From assembly GCA_030653975.1 (NCBI GenBank), contig JAURYH010000025.1, positions 39,130 through 103,129 of the forward strand: a DNA stretch of 64,000 nucleotides, read 5' to 3'. Source of the DNA: Hydrogenophaga sp. Lineage in GTDB: Bacteria > Pseudomonadota > Gammaproteobacteria > Burkholderiales > Burkholderiaceae_C. Positions 30,270 to 38,742 of this stretch are shown here, in pieces. The notes beneath the pieces are model-generated. The model did not search any database and was not told the origin of the DNA. It saw only the letters and a list, made by a program, of their open reading frames with translations. The position numbers and the translations under genes are program-made. Every line of letters begins with the position of its first letter. Position 1 is the first letter of the stretch.

Positions 30270-31589
30270 ATGGAACCCACGCCCAGCCTGTTGCCCGCCA
30301 ACCACCCGCAGCGCGAACTGCTGCACAACGAAGTGCATGCGCGCCCGCCCGCGCGCATCCGGCAGCCGGCGCTGCTGACCTATGTGGCGGTCTTCAACGA
30401 GGGCGTGGTCCGCGAGCAGGAATGTGCGCTGCTGCGCCGGTTGCCCGGGCAGGCGGCGCTCACGGTGGACGATCTGCAAGGCAACTTCCTGCGTCTGCGC
30501 TTGCCGGGCTACACGCTCAAGTGGGAGCGCCACACCGAGTTCACCCGCTATTCCATCGTGCAGCCGCTGCCCGAGGGCTGTGGCCTGGGCACCCGCGAGC
30601 CCGACCTGCTGACGCCGCTGGCCACCCCCCCGGGCTGGCTCGCTGACATTCCTGGACGCACCTTCGCGGCGATCCAGCTCGCGATGGTGGAGGACACGAT
30701 CGAGCCGCCCGCTGCCGCACTGGCCCAGGCCCGCACCTGGCTCGGGGAACACACCGTGGTGGCCTCTCTCATGGGCAACAACGCGCACTCGCTGGCCGTG
30801 ACCGACTTCTGGCTGCGACCCTGTGGCTTCGAGCGCATGCTCGCGGTCTGCCCGCCCGGCACCTCGGAAACCCGCGCCGGGCGCATCGCCGCGCGCCTGT
30901 TCGAGCTGGAGACCTACCGCCTGATGGCGCTGCGGGCGCTGCCCGTGGTCAAGGACCTGGCGCCGCTGCTGGCCCGTTCCGAACGCCAACTGGCCGACAT
31001 CACCGCGCAATTGGAGAACAAAGGCGCCTCAGACCAGGCGCTGCTCGACACCCTGGTCTCGCTGGCCGGCGGCGTGGAGCGCGCCACGGCCGAAAACGTC
31101 TACCGTTTCGCGGCCACGCGCGCCTACGACACGCTGGTCACGCAGCGCACCAACGAACTGCGCGAGCAGCCGATTCCGGGCACGCAGATGCTGGGTGAAT
31201 TCATGCAGCGCCGGCTCTCGCCCGCCATGGCCACGGTGGCCGCCACGGCGCAGCGCCTGGCCTCGTTGTCCGAACGCATCACGCGCACCAGCGCGCTGCT
31301 GCGCACGCGGGTGGACATCGCCACCGAAGAGCAGAACCAGCAACTGCTGGCCAAGCTCACCAAAGGCCAGGAAATGCAGCTCAGGCTGCAGAGCACGGTG
31401 GAAGGCCTGTCGATCGCGGCGATCTCGTATTACGTGATCAGCCTGCTGCTCTACCTGGGCAAGGCCGGTAAGGCCGCGGGCCTGCCGATCAACCCCGAGA
31501 TGGCCGCCGGGGCCTTGATCCCGCTGGTGCTGTGGGCGGTGTGGCGCACCACCAAGCGCATCCACGAGAAGCTGCACGCAGACCATTGA
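30270..31589 (+). CDS. DUF3422 family membrane protein
   Basis: Protein of 439 residues matching the DUF3422 family of proteobacteria, opening with HPQRELLHNEVHARPP. Most of the chain is cytoplasmic and helical. It ends in two hydrophobic segments (YYVISLLLYLGKAG and MAAGALIPLVLWAVW) after a coiled-coil-like stretch at about 290-380. No enzyme motif is visible and the function is unknown. It starts 52 bp after the methyltransferase, so it may be the last gene of that transcript. Confidence 0.85.
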   Translation: MEPTPSLLPANHPQRELLHNEVHARPPARIRQPALLTYVAVFNEGVVREQECALLRRLPGQAALTVDDLQGNFLRLRLPGYTLKWERHTEFTRYSIVQPLPEGCGLGTREPDLLTPLATPPGWLADIPGRTFAAIQLAMVEDTIEPPAAALAQARTWLGEHTVVASLMGNNAHSLAVTDFWLRPCGFERMLAVCPPGTSETRAGRIAARLFELETYRLMALRALPVVKDLAPLLARSERQLADITAQLENKGASDQALLDTLVSLAGGVERATAENVYRFAATRAYDTLVTQRTNELREQPIPGTQMLGEFMQRRLSPAMATVAATAQRLASLSERITRTSALLRTRVDIATEEQNQQLLAKLTKGQEMQLRLQSTVEGLSIAAISYYVISLLLYLGKAGKAAGLPINPEMAAGALIPLVLWAVWRTTKRIHEKLHADH

Positions 31590-31613
31590 CCCCCCGGTGC
31601 CGGCAAGGGGGTG

Positions 31614-32381
31614 TCAACTGCATCCGTTGTGCAGCTTCCATTTTTCTTCGTGGCCGATCGCCTTGGCGAAGGCGGGTACCTGGCAGCGTTCGGTGTCGGC
31701 CGCGCTGGCTTCGCCCGACACGGGCTTGAGGCCCATGTCCTCCAGCGTCGCCATGTCGTCAAAGCCACCGAGCGGACCGGTTTCATCCACCCAGCCCTTG
31801 GCCAGGGTGAGGGTGCCCACGAACAGCGCCAGCACGGCCGCCTGCGGCAGCGAGACGCCCCAGCCTTGGCGCCGGGCCGGCACCTCGCACACCCCACCGG
31901 GGCAGAGCTGCGCCTGTTCCTTGTTGAACAGGTTGTAGAGCTTGCAGCCCAGGCAGATGCCGAAGGCGGTCTCGAAGAACATCAGCAGCAGGCAACTGCC
32001 GCAGATGAGCATGTTCAGCGGACCCATGGTGCGGTTGAACACCATCAGGTACAGCATGGCCAGGCCCAGCAGCAGGCCCAGGCCCCAGGCAAAGCGCTTT
32101 TGCGGCGCGCCCACCCATTCGGGCGTCTGTTGGCGCACGATCCAGCCGCCGACGATCATGCTCGGCGCCCAGCGCGGGTTGAGCATGCGCAGGCTCATGT
32201 CGATCAGGAAGACGATCACGAACAGGCGGGTGTGCTGGAAGTTGCCCAGCAGGAACGAGTGCATGAACGACACCAGCGCCGGGAAGAACAGCAGGCCGGC
32301 CGCGGCGCGCACGGTGCGCTCGTTGACCACGCGCACGGGGTAGCCCTCGACGGTCTCGCCAAACTGGAACAGCTTGTTCAT
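31614..32381 (-). CDS. DUF4395 family membrane protein
   Basis: Membrane protein of 255 residues with about five helices. The DUF4395 core includes VNERTVRAAAGLLFFPALVSF and FAWGLGLLLG; the pair in FGICLGCKLY lies at a helix end and could be redox-active or bind metal. The C-terminal 60 residues are soluble and hold further cysteines (LCPGGVCEV, ERCQVP). DUF4395 proteins often accompany thiosulfate/sulfur or thioredoxin-like genes, but no activity is established. It lies 84 bp downstream of the sigma-54 activator gene on the same strand, apparently with its own promoter. Confidence 0.8.
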   Translation of the reverse strand: MNKLFQFGETVEGYPVRVVNERTVRAAAGLLFFPALVSFMHSFLLGNFQHTRLFVIVFLIDMSLRMLNPRWAPSMIVGGWIVRQQTPEWVGAPQKRFAWGLGLLLGLAMLYLMVFNRTMGPLNMLICGSCLLLMFFETAFGICLGCKLYNLFNKEQAQLCPGGVCEVPARRQGWGVSLPQAAVLALFVGTLTLAKGWVDETGPLGGFDDMATLEDMGLKPVSGEASAADTERCQVPAFAKAIGHEEKWKLHNGCS

Positions 32382-32390
32382 TGTTGTCTC

Positions 32391-32402
32391 CGAATATTCG
32401 AA
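32391..32402. promoter_or_regulatory. CGAATATTCG palindrome before the DUF4395 gene
   Basis: A perfect 10-bp palindrome that overlaps a second one (ATTCGAAT), 10 bp upstream of the DUF4395 start. AT-rich ATTC/GAAT half-sites of this kind are used by ArsR-family repressors. No regulator gene is adjacent, so assignment is tentative. Confidence 0.3.
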
Positions 32403-32436
32403 TGTTGATGGTACCGGGGTCTGAACACGGCGTCGC

Positions 32437-32462
32437 GAAAAAATTCCCGGCCGCTCGGCCCC
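32437..32462 (-). terminator. Possible terminator after the sigma-54 activator gene
   Basis: On the minus strand a GGCCG-AG-CGGCC stem follows the activator stop within 20 bp and is followed by GGGAATTTTTT. The stem is short and the T-run is separated by a few bases, so termination may be partial. Confidence 0.4.
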
Positions 32463-32465
32463 GCC

Positions 32466-33809
32466 TCAAGACAAGGTTTTGAGCTTCCTGTAAAGCGAGC
32501 GCTCACTGATGCCAAGACGCTCGGCCAGCTCGGAACGGCTGCCGGTGTGGCGTTCCACCATCTCGCGCAGGGCGGCGCGCTCCAGGGTCTTGAGGTCGGC
32601 CGGCCGCGCGTCCGGCGCCTCGCCCGGGCCGTCGGTCAGGGGTTGCAGGCCAGGCAAGGCCGCCGTGCGAGGCGCCGGGCGGCGCCCGGTGGCGATGGCC
32701 TCGTGCACGTGCCCGGCCTCGATGCGGTCACCGTCGCAGAGCAGGGCGGTGCGCTCCAGCAGGTTGCGCAGTTCGCGCACATTGCCGGGGTAGTCCTGCG
32801 CCTCCAGCACGGCGAGTGCGGCCGGGCTGAGCTGCAGGCGGCGCGGTTCGGCCACGCGCTGCAGCAGGGCGGGCGCGAGCAGCGCCACGTCGCCGCGGCG
32901 CTCGCGCAGCGAGGGCAGCTGGATCGGGAAGGTGCACAGGCGGTAGTACAGGTCTTCGCGGAAGCGGCCCTCGGCCACCATGCGCTCCAGATCGCGGTGG
33001 GTGGCCGAGACCACGCGGATGTCGGCGTGGCGCAGCTCGGTGCTGCCGACGCGCCGGTAGGTGCCGGTCTCCAGCAGGCGCAGCAGCTTCACCTGCATGG
33101 GCAGCGGGATGTCGCCCACCTCGTCGAGGAACAGGGTGCCACCGCTGGCCGCTTCGACCAGGCCGCCTTTGGCCGTGCTCGCCCCCGTGAAGGCGCCGCG
33201 TTCGTGGCCGAACAGCTCGGACTCGAACAGGTTTTCCGGCAGGCTGGAACAGTCCACCGCCACCAGTGGCTTGCCTGCGCGCGGGCTGGCCTCGTGCACC
33301 GCGCGCGCCACCAGCTCCTTGCCGGTGCCCGATTCACCCAGCAGCAGCACGGTGGCCCGCGAGGGCGCCACGCGCGCCACCAGCGCGAGCATGCGCTGGA
33401 AGGCTTCGGAGCGGCCGATCAGGCCCTGCGCCGCGGGTTGGCTCTGGGCCACGCGCAGCGGCTCCATCTTCTCCACGTAAAACGCGGGTTCGCCGTCCGG
33501 GCCGGGCAGGGGCGAGAGCTCGATGTTCACGTACTCCTCGCCCTGGGCCGTGTGGTGCAGGTGCAGCACACGCTCGCGCTGGCCCGAGGCGCGCGACTGC
33601 GCCAGCGGGCAGGACTCGCCCGCCTGGTCACAGGGCACGGCAAAGTGGTGCGAGACCTCGTAGCAGCAACGCCCGACCACGCTGCGGTCCGGGCTGTACT
33701 GGCGCCGGTAGGCCGCGTTGGCCGCCAGGATGCGGTACTGCGCGTCGAACAGGATGTGCGGCTCGGGCAGGCCTTCGAGAAAGGCGGTGAGTTCGGGCAG
33801 GGGTTTCAA
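32466..33809 (-). CDS. Sigma-54-dependent transcriptional activator with Cys-rich PAS domain
   Basis: Bacterial enhancer-binding protein of 447 residues. The N-terminal PAS-like sensor (about 8-115) has four clustered cysteines with nearby histidines ([15 protein letters not shown] and GESCPLA: Cys48, 49, 60, 67), a set suited to metal, iron-sulfur or redox sensing. The AAA+ domain (about 130-365) has Walker A GESGTGKE, the sigma-54 contact loop GAFTGA, and Walker B in [12 protein letters not shown] Fis-type helix-turn-helix ends the protein ([19 protein letters not shown]). The start is TTG with GGGAG 5 bp before it. It is divergent from cydP and lies between two operons with sigma-54-like promoters. 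Confidence 0.92.
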   Translation of the reverse strand: MKPLPELTAFLEGLPEPHILFDAQYRILAANAAYRRQYSPDRSVVGRCCYEVSHHFAVPCDQAGESCPLAQSRASGQRERVLHLHHTAQGEEYVNIELSPLPGPDGEPAFYVEKMEPLRVAQSQPAAQGLIGRSEAFQRMLALVARVAPSRATVLLLGESGTGKELVARAVHEASPRAGKPLVAVDCSSLPENLFESELFGHERGAFTGASTAKGGLVEAASGGTLFLDEVGDIPLPMQVKLLRLLETGTYRRVGSTELRHADIRVVSATHRDLERMVAEGRFREDLYYRLCTFPIQLPSLRERRGDVALLAPALLQRVAEPRRLQLSPAALAVLEAQDYPGNVRELRNLLERTALLCDGDRIEAGHVHEAIATGRRPAPRTAALPGLQPLTDGPGEAPDARPADLKTLERAALREMVERHTGSRSELAERLGISERSLYRKLKTLS

Positions 33810-33846
33810 GCGGGCTCCCGGGGCTGACGGCGAATGCTGCCATTGT

Positions 33847-33862
33847 CTGCCAATACTGGCAG
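33847..33862. promoter_or_regulatory. Inverted repeat CTGCCA-ATAC-TGGCAG, candidate activator site (UAS)
   Basis: A 6-bp-arm inverted repeat about 93 bp upstream of the cydP sigma-54-like promoter and 38 bp from the start of the divergent activator gene. Half-sites TGCCA/TGGCA are shared with the palindrome at 24,125-24,140. A further CTGCCA copy lies just to its left. It could serve both activation of cyd and autoregulation. Confidence 0.5.
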
Positions 33863-33905
33863 TTTCGCCAGCGTGCAGCGATGGCCGGCCACGGCGTGCA
33901 TCCCG

Positions 33906-33918
33906 GAAACGCTTGATT
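33906..33918. promoter_or_regulatory. IHF-like site
   Basis: GAAACGCTTGATT matches YAA-N4-TTGATW except at the first base. It lies between the inverted repeat and the -24/-12 element, mirroring the arrangement at 24,196-24,208. Confidence 0.4.
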
Positions 33919-33947
33919 CATAAGCACTTTCTGGCGAAGACCGGGCG

Positions 33948-33963
33948 TGGCACGTTTCTTGGA
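33948..33963 (+). promoter_or_regulatory. Sigma-54-type -24/-12 promoter of cydP-cydA-cydB
   Basis: TGGCACGTTTCTTGGA keeps the -24 GG and -12 G with correct ten-base spacing; the consensus C after the -12 G is G. It shares the GGCACGYTTCTTG core with the promoter at 24,237. Transcription would begin about 15 bp before cydP. Confidence 0.6.
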
Positions 33964-33988
33964 GTACAGGTTGCAAACCCGTCATGCC

Positions 33989-34171
33989 ATGGACCTCCGA
34001 GACCATTTTCTGTTGCGCAAGCTGGCCGTCGTGCTGGTGATCAAGCTCGTGATCCTCACGGGGCTGTGGTGGGGTTTTGTGCGCGAGCAGCGCGTGGCGG
34101 TGGATACCGACGCCGTTGCCAGCCAGATGCTGGGCAGCCGCCCGGTGCCGACTGTGTCGACCCAGGAGTGA
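33989..34171 (+). CDS. cydP: Cytochrome oxidase putative small subunit CydP
   Basis: Single-helix protein of 60 residues: a short basic N-terminus (MDLRDHFLLRK), one membrane helix (LAVVLVIKLVILTGLWWGFV) and a polar tail. This fits the CydP proteins that precede cydA in many proteobacterial cyd operons. The ATG was chosen over an upstream in-frame start overlapping the promoter. cydA begins 4 bp later. Confidence 0.8.
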   Translation: MDLRDHFLLRKLAVVLVIKLVILTGLWWGFVREQRVAVDTDAVASQMLGSRPVPTVSTQE

Positions 34172-34175
34172 AACC

Positions 34176-35741
34176 GTGATCTCTGAGCAGCTTGTTGACC
34201 TTTCCCGCCTGCAGTTCGCTGCGACGGCCATGTACCACTTCCTCTTCGTGCCGCTGACGCTGGGCATGGTCTGGCTGCTGGTGATCATGGAAAGCGTGTA
34301 CGTGATGACGGGCAACGTCATCTGGAAGGACATGACCCGCTTCTGGGGCAAGCTCTTCGGCATCAACTTCGCCCTCGGCGTGACCACCGGCATCACGCTG
34401 GAATTCCAGTTTGGCACCAACTGGGCCTACTACTCGCACTACGTGGGCGACATCTTCGGGGCGCCGCTGGCCATCGAAGGCCTGATGGCCTTCTTCCTGG
34501 AGTCGACCATGATCGGCCTGTTCTTCTTCGGCTGGGAACGGCTGTCGAAAACGCAGCATCTGATGGTCACGATCCTGATGGCGGTGGGCACCAACCTCTC
34601 GGCGCTGTGGATCCTGATCGCCAATGGCTGGATGCAGAACCCGGTGGGTGCCGAGTTCAGCTACGTGACCATGCGCATGGAGATGACGGACTTCTGGGCC
34701 GTGCTGTTCAACCCGGACGCGCAGGCCAAGTTCGTGCACACCGTCTCGGCCGGCTATGTCACTGGCGCGATGTTCGTGCTGGCTATCTCCAGCTGGTACC
34801 TGCTCAAGGGCCGTGACATCGAATTCGCCAAACGCAGCTTCCGGGTGGCGGCCGCTTTCGGCCTGGCTTCCGTGCTGAGCGTGATCGTGCTGGGCGACGA
34901 GTCGGGCTACACCGTGGGCGAGGCGCAGCAGACCAAGATGGCCGCGCTCGAAGCCATGTGGGAGACCGAGCCCGCGCCCGCCGGCCTCAAGCTCATCGCC
35001 AGCATCAACGAAGCCGAACAGAAGAACGACTGGGAGATCGAAATTCCCTGGGTCATGGGCCTGATCGGCACGCGCTCGGTGAGCCAGCAGATCCCCGGCA
35101 TCCACGAGATCAAGGCGAAGAACCGGGAGCGCATCCAGAGCGGCATCCATGCGGTGACCGCGCTCGAAGCCCTGCGCGCCAACCGCGAAGACGCTGCCGC
35201 CAAGACCCTGTTCGAGCAGCACCAGGCCGACCTCGGCTTCGGCCTGCTGCTGAAGAAATACGTGGTAGATGTGCGCCAGGCCACGCCACAGATGATCCAG
35301 CAAGCGGTGGACAGCACGGTGCCCAAGGTCACGCCGATGTTCTGGGCCTTCCGCGTCATGGTGGGCCTGGGCTTTGCCATGCTGGCGCTGTTCGGCATGG
35401 CCTTCTGGTGCACGCTCAAGCTGCAATGCGGCCAGCGCCGCTGGTTGCTCTGGACGGCGCTGTTCATGCTGCCCGCGCCCTGGATCGCCTGCGAGCTGGG
35501 CTGGTTCGTCGCCGAATACGGCCGCCAGCCCTGGACCATCTACGGCGTGCTGCCCACGCACCTCTCGGTGTCCACGCTCAGCGTGGGCAGCCTCTACGGT
35601 TCGCTGGCCGGCTTCATCGGCTTCTACACCCTGCTGCTGGTGGTGGAGATGTACCTGATGGTCAAGTTCGCGCGCATCGGTCCCGGCAGCCTGGGCACCG
35701 GTCGCTACAGCCACGAACCCCTGCACATCGCACACGCCTGA
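34176..35741 (+). CDS. cydA: Cytochrome bd ubiquinol oxidase subunit I
   Basis: Canonical CydA of 521 residues, the quinol-oxidising and haem-bearing subunit of the bd oxidase. His21 (TAMYHFLFVPLTLG) corresponds to the high-spin haem ligand. GITLEFQFGTNW, LAIEGLMAFFLEST and FVHTVSAGYVTGAMF carry the conserved acidic residues and the b558 His. The quinol loop GRQPWTIYG is intact, and the long loop of the L subfamily is present (about residues 255-385). The start is GTG. This is the quinol-linked counterpart of the CydA-like proteins at 24.3 kb. Confidence 0.97.
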   Translation: MISEQLVDLSRLQFAATAMYHFLFVPLTLGMVWLLVIMESVYVMTGNVIWKDMTRFWGKLFGINFALGVTTGITLEFQFGTNWAYYSHYVGDIFGAPLAIEGLMAFFLESTMIGLFFFGWERLSKTQHLMVTILMAVGTNLSALWILIANGWMQNPVGAEFSYVTMRMEMTDFWAVLFNPDAQAKFVHTVSAGYVTGAMFVLAISSWYLLKGRDIEFAKRSFRVAAAFGLASVLSVIVLGDESGYTVGEAQQTKMAALEAMWETEPAPAGLKLIASINEAEQKNDWEIEIPWVMGLIGTRSVSQQIPGIHEIKAKNRERIQSGIHAVTALEALRANREDAAAKTLFEQHQADLGFGLLLKKYVVDVRQATPQMIQQAVDSTVPKVTPMFWAFRVMVGLGFAMLALFGMAFWCTLKLQCGQRRWLLWTALFMLPAPWIACELGWFVAEYGRQPWTIYGVLPTHLSVSTLSVGSLYGSLAGFIGFYTLLLVVEMYLMVKFARIGPGSLGTGRYSHEPLHIAHA

Positions 35742-35756
35742 TCACGGGAGCACACC

Positions 35757-36893
35757 ATGTTCGACTACGAAACACTCAAGATCGTCTGGTGGCTGCTGGT
35801 GGGCGTCTTGCTCATCGGCTTCGCCATCATGGACGGCCACGACATGGGCGTGGGCACGCTGCTGCCCTTCGTTGGCCGCAGCGACATCGAGCGCCGGGTC
35901 GTCATCAACACCGTCGGCCCGCACTGGGACGGCAACCAGGTCTGGTTCATCACCGGCGGCGGCGCCATCTTCGCGGCCTGGCCGCTGGTCTACGCCACCG
36001 CGTTCAGCGGCTTCTACTGGGCCATGCTCGCGGTACTGTGGGCGCTGTTCTTCCGCCCGGTGGGTTTCGACTACCGCAGCAAGATCCACAACGCCACCTG
36101 GCGCAGCACCTGGGACTGGGGCCTGTTCGTCGGCGGCTTCGTCCCGCCGGTGATCTTCGGCGTGGCCTTCGGCAACCTGCTGCAGGGCGTGCCGTTCCAG
36201 TTCGACGCCTACCTGATCTCAACCTACACCGGCACGTTCTGGCAGTTGCTCAACCCGTTCGCCCTGCTGGCTGGCGTGGTCAGCAGCGCCATGATCACCT
36301 TGCAGGGCGCCACCTACCTGGCGCACCGCACCGAAGGCGTCGTGCAGGCGCGCACCATCACCGCCGGTACCGGCGCCGCGCTGCTCATGGTGCTGGGCTT
36401 CATCGGCGCCGGTGTCTGGCTGCAGGGCATCGACGGGTTTCGCATCAGCTCGGTGGTCGATCCCGCTGCCTTGCCCAACCCCATGGGCAAGACCGTGGTG
36501 CGCGAGGCCGGCGCCTGGATGGCCAACTACGCCGCCCAGCCCCTGCTGTGGCTGCTGCCGGCCATCGGTGTGCTCGGCGCGCTGGCCGCGGCCGTGCTCA
36601 TGCGTTTGGGTCACACGCTGACCGCCTTCGTCGCTTCGTCGCTCGCCACCACCGGCGTGATCGGCACCGCCGGCGCCAGCATGTTTCCCTTCATCATGCC
36701 GTCGAGTAGCCAGCCGGCGGCCAGCCTCACGGTGTGGGACAGCGTCTCCAGCCACCTCACGCTGGCCATCATGTTCTGGGCCACGGTGCTCTTCATGCCG
36801 CTGATCGTGCTCTACACCTCGTGGGCGTACCGCGTGATGCGCGGCAAGGTCACGGCCGCGTACATCAGGGAAAACGAGCACGGTGCTTATTGA
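35757..36893 (+). CDS. cydB: Cytochrome bd ubiquinol oxidase subunit II
   Basis: CydB of 378 residues with eight predicted helices. It starts with FDYETLKIVWWLLVGVLLIGFAIMDGHDMG and has NQVWFITGGGAIFAAWP and FRPVGFDYRSK, all typical. It pairs with CydA in the high-affinity terminal oxidase. It follows cydA by 15 bp. The small subunit gene cydX, which normally comes next, is displaced 3.2 kb downstream by an octahaem/cytochrome b/Rieske module. Confidence 0.97.
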   Translation: MFDYETLKIVWWLLVGVLLIGFAIMDGHDMGVGTLLPFVGRSDIERRVVINTVGPHWDGNQVWFITGGGAIFAAWPLVYATAFSGFYWAMLAVLWALFFRPVGFDYRSKIHNATWRSTWDWGLFVGGFVPPVIFGVAFGNLLQGVPFQFDAYLISTYTGTFWQLLNPFALLAGVVSSAMITLQGATYLAHRTEGVVQARTITAGTGAALLMVLGFIGAGVWLQGIDGFRISSVVDPAALPNPMGKTVVREAGAWMANYAAQPLLWLLPAIGVLGALAAAVLMRLGHTLTAFVASSLATTGVIGTAGASMFPFIMPSSSQPAASLTVWDSVSSHLTLAIMFWATVLFMPLIVLYTSWAYRVMRGKVTAAYIRENEHGAY

Positions 36894-36922
36894 GCCTTTT
36901 GAGCCAGCGCAAGGGAGTTCAT

Positions 36923-36938
36923 ATACCCATGCAGGTAT
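36923..36938. promoter_or_regulatory. CsoR/CstR-like operator before the octahaem cytochrome gene
   Basis: ATACC-CATGCA-GGTAT, an inverted repeat with six-base spacer 30 bp after cydB and 88 bp before the next gene. It overlaps a possible -10 (TATACC) paired with TTGAGC at 36,899. Similar ATACY-N6-GGTAK sites precede the DsrE gene and the second FccB-like gene. Operators of CsoR-family repressors, including the persulfide sensor CstR, have this layout. Confidence 0.45.
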
Positions 36939-37025
36939 TGATGGAACGCAAAGACGGGTCGCAGACACGCCAGTGAGACTCGCCTTCCGTTCGATTCCAT
37001 TCCCCCAACGAGCTGGAGACAAAGC

Positions 37026-38741
37026 ATGACCCGCAACAAGCATCCGCATCCCCCGCCGCGACAGCGCCCGAGCCGATGGCGCACGCTGGTCGCCTGGCTG
37101 GCGCTGGCATTGGCCGCCCCGCTGGCGGGCGCCACCGCCGCCGCGCCCGGCGTCCCGCCCGACGTGGCCGCGGCCCTGGCCGCCGCTCCCACCAAAAACA
37201 AGTCCACCGCCGACCACAGCAAGTTCAAGGAGCTGCAGGGCCCGTTCAAGAGCGGCTCGGAAGTCACCAAGGCCTGCCTGAGCTGCCACACCGAAGCGGG
37301 CAAGCAGGTCATGGGCACGCGCCACTGGACCTGGGAATACACCAACCCCGATACCGGGCAGAAGCTGGGCAAGAAGACCATGCTCAACAGCTTCTGCATC
37401 GGCGACCGCTCCAACGAAGCCTTCTGCCAGTCCTGTCATGTGGGCTATGGCTGGAAGGACGACAAGTTCGACTTCCACAACGAGAGCAAGGTGGACTGCC
37501 TGGTCTGCCACAACACCGGCGGCTACAAGAAGCCCGCGGGCATGGCCGGCGAGGTGCCCACCGAGCGCGTCGAGTTGCCACCGGGCTCGGGCAAGTTCAT
37601 CGACCCGGTGGACCTGGCCATGGTGGCCCAGCACATCGGCAAGACCAGCGTGGCCACCTGCGGCAGCTGCCACTACGCCGGCGGCGGTGGTGACGGCGTG
37701 AAACACGGCGATCTGGACTCGTCGCTGAACAAGGCCGACAAGTCGCTGGACGTGCACATGGCCAGCAAGGCCCAGGGCGGCGCCGGCTTCAGCTGCGCCA
37801 CCTGCCACCAGGCCGACGGCCACGAGATTTCGGGCAGCCGCATCAGCATGACTGCGGCCGACCCACACGGTCCGATGCTGCGTGGCGATTCGGTGCATGC
37901 CGGTCGCAACGCCGCCACCTGCCAGAGCTGCCACGGCGACAAGCCCCACAAGCAGCCCTCGCTGAGCGTCGAGCTGCTCAACAACCACACCAACAAACTG
38001 GCCTGCCAGAGCTGCCACATCCCCGAGTTCGCGCGTGGTGGCGTCGCCACCAAGATGGCCTGGGACTGGTCCACCGCCGGCCGGCTCACGGCCGAAGGCA
38101 AGCCCTTCCAGAAAAAGGACGAACACGGCCACGTGATCTACGACAGCAAGAAGGGCGACTTCCAGCTCGGCGAAAACGTGGTGCCCGACTATGTCTGGTT
38201 CAACGGCCAGGTCAACTTCACCACGCAGGACATGAAGATAGACCCGACCCAGTTGCTCAAGATCAACCAGTTCCTGGGCAGCCCCGACGACCCGAAAGCG
38301 CGCATCTGGCCGGTCAAGCGTTTCGAAGGCAAACAGCCCTACGACGTGGTGCACCAGCAGTTGCTGGTGCCGCACACCGCCACACCCGATGACACCGCGT
38401 TCTGGTTCAACTTCGACTGGCCCAAGGCCTTGCAGGCCGGCGCCACCGCCACCGGCCAGCCCTACAGCGGTCAACACGATTTTGTGAAGACCGAAATGCT
38501 CTGGCCCATCACCCACATGGTCGCGCCCGCCAAGGACGCGGTGGCCTGCGCCTCGTGCCACACCGGTGCCGCGAAAAGCCGCCTGGGCGACCTGCCCGGC
38601 GTCTACCTGCCCGGGCGCGACAGCCAGCCCTGGATCGACCGCTTCGGCTGGCTCGCCGTGCTGGGCGCCATCGGTGGCGTGTTCGTGCACGCCATGGCCC
38701 GTATCGTCACCCGCCGTCGCAACACCACCGGAGCGCACTGA
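37026..38741 (+). CDS. Octahaem c-type cytochrome, tetrathionate reductase (OTR) family
   Basis: Exported multihaem protein of 571 residues with eight CxxCH motifs (CLSCH at 84, then CQSCH, CLVCH, CGSCH, CATCH, CQSCH, CQSCH and CASCH near 513). The N-terminal signal is LVAWLALALAAPLAGATA, and a C-terminal helix (WLAVLGAIGGVFVHAMARIV) anchors it to the membrane. Haem number, length and spacing match the octahaem tetrathionate reductase family; the Shewanella enzyme reduces tetrathionate, and also nitrite and hydroxylamine in vitro. It heads a three-gene module with a membrane cytochrome b and a Rieske protein inside the cyd operon. Confidence 0.9.
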   Translation: MTRNKHPHPPPRQRPSRWRTLVAWLALALAAPLAGATAAAPGVPPDVAAALAAAPTKNKSTADHSKFKELQGPFKSGSEVTKACLSCHTEAGKQVMGTRHWTWEYTNPDTGQKLGKKTMLNSFCIGDRSNEAFCQSCHVGYGWKDDKFDFHNESKVDCLVCHNTGGYKKPAGMAGEVPTERVELPPGSGKFIDPVDLAMVAQHIGKTSVATCGSCHYAGGGGDGVKHGDLDSSLNKADKSLDVHMASKAQGGAGFSCATCHQADGHEISGSRISMTAADPHGPMLRGDSVHAGRNAATCQSCHGDKPHKQPSLSVELLNNHTNKLACQSCHIPEFARGGVATKMAWDWSTAGRLTAEGKPFQKKDEHGHVIYDSKKGDFQLGENVVPDYVWFNGQVNFTTQDMKIDPTQLLKINQFLGSPDDPKARIWPVKRFEGKQPYDVVHQQLLVPHTATPDDTAFWFNFDWPKALQAGATATGQPYSGQHDFVKTEMLWPITHMVAPAKDAVACASCHTGAAKSRLGDLPGVYLPGRDSQPWIDRFGWLAVLGAIGGVFVHAMARIVTRRRNTTGAH

Positions 38742-38742
38742 C

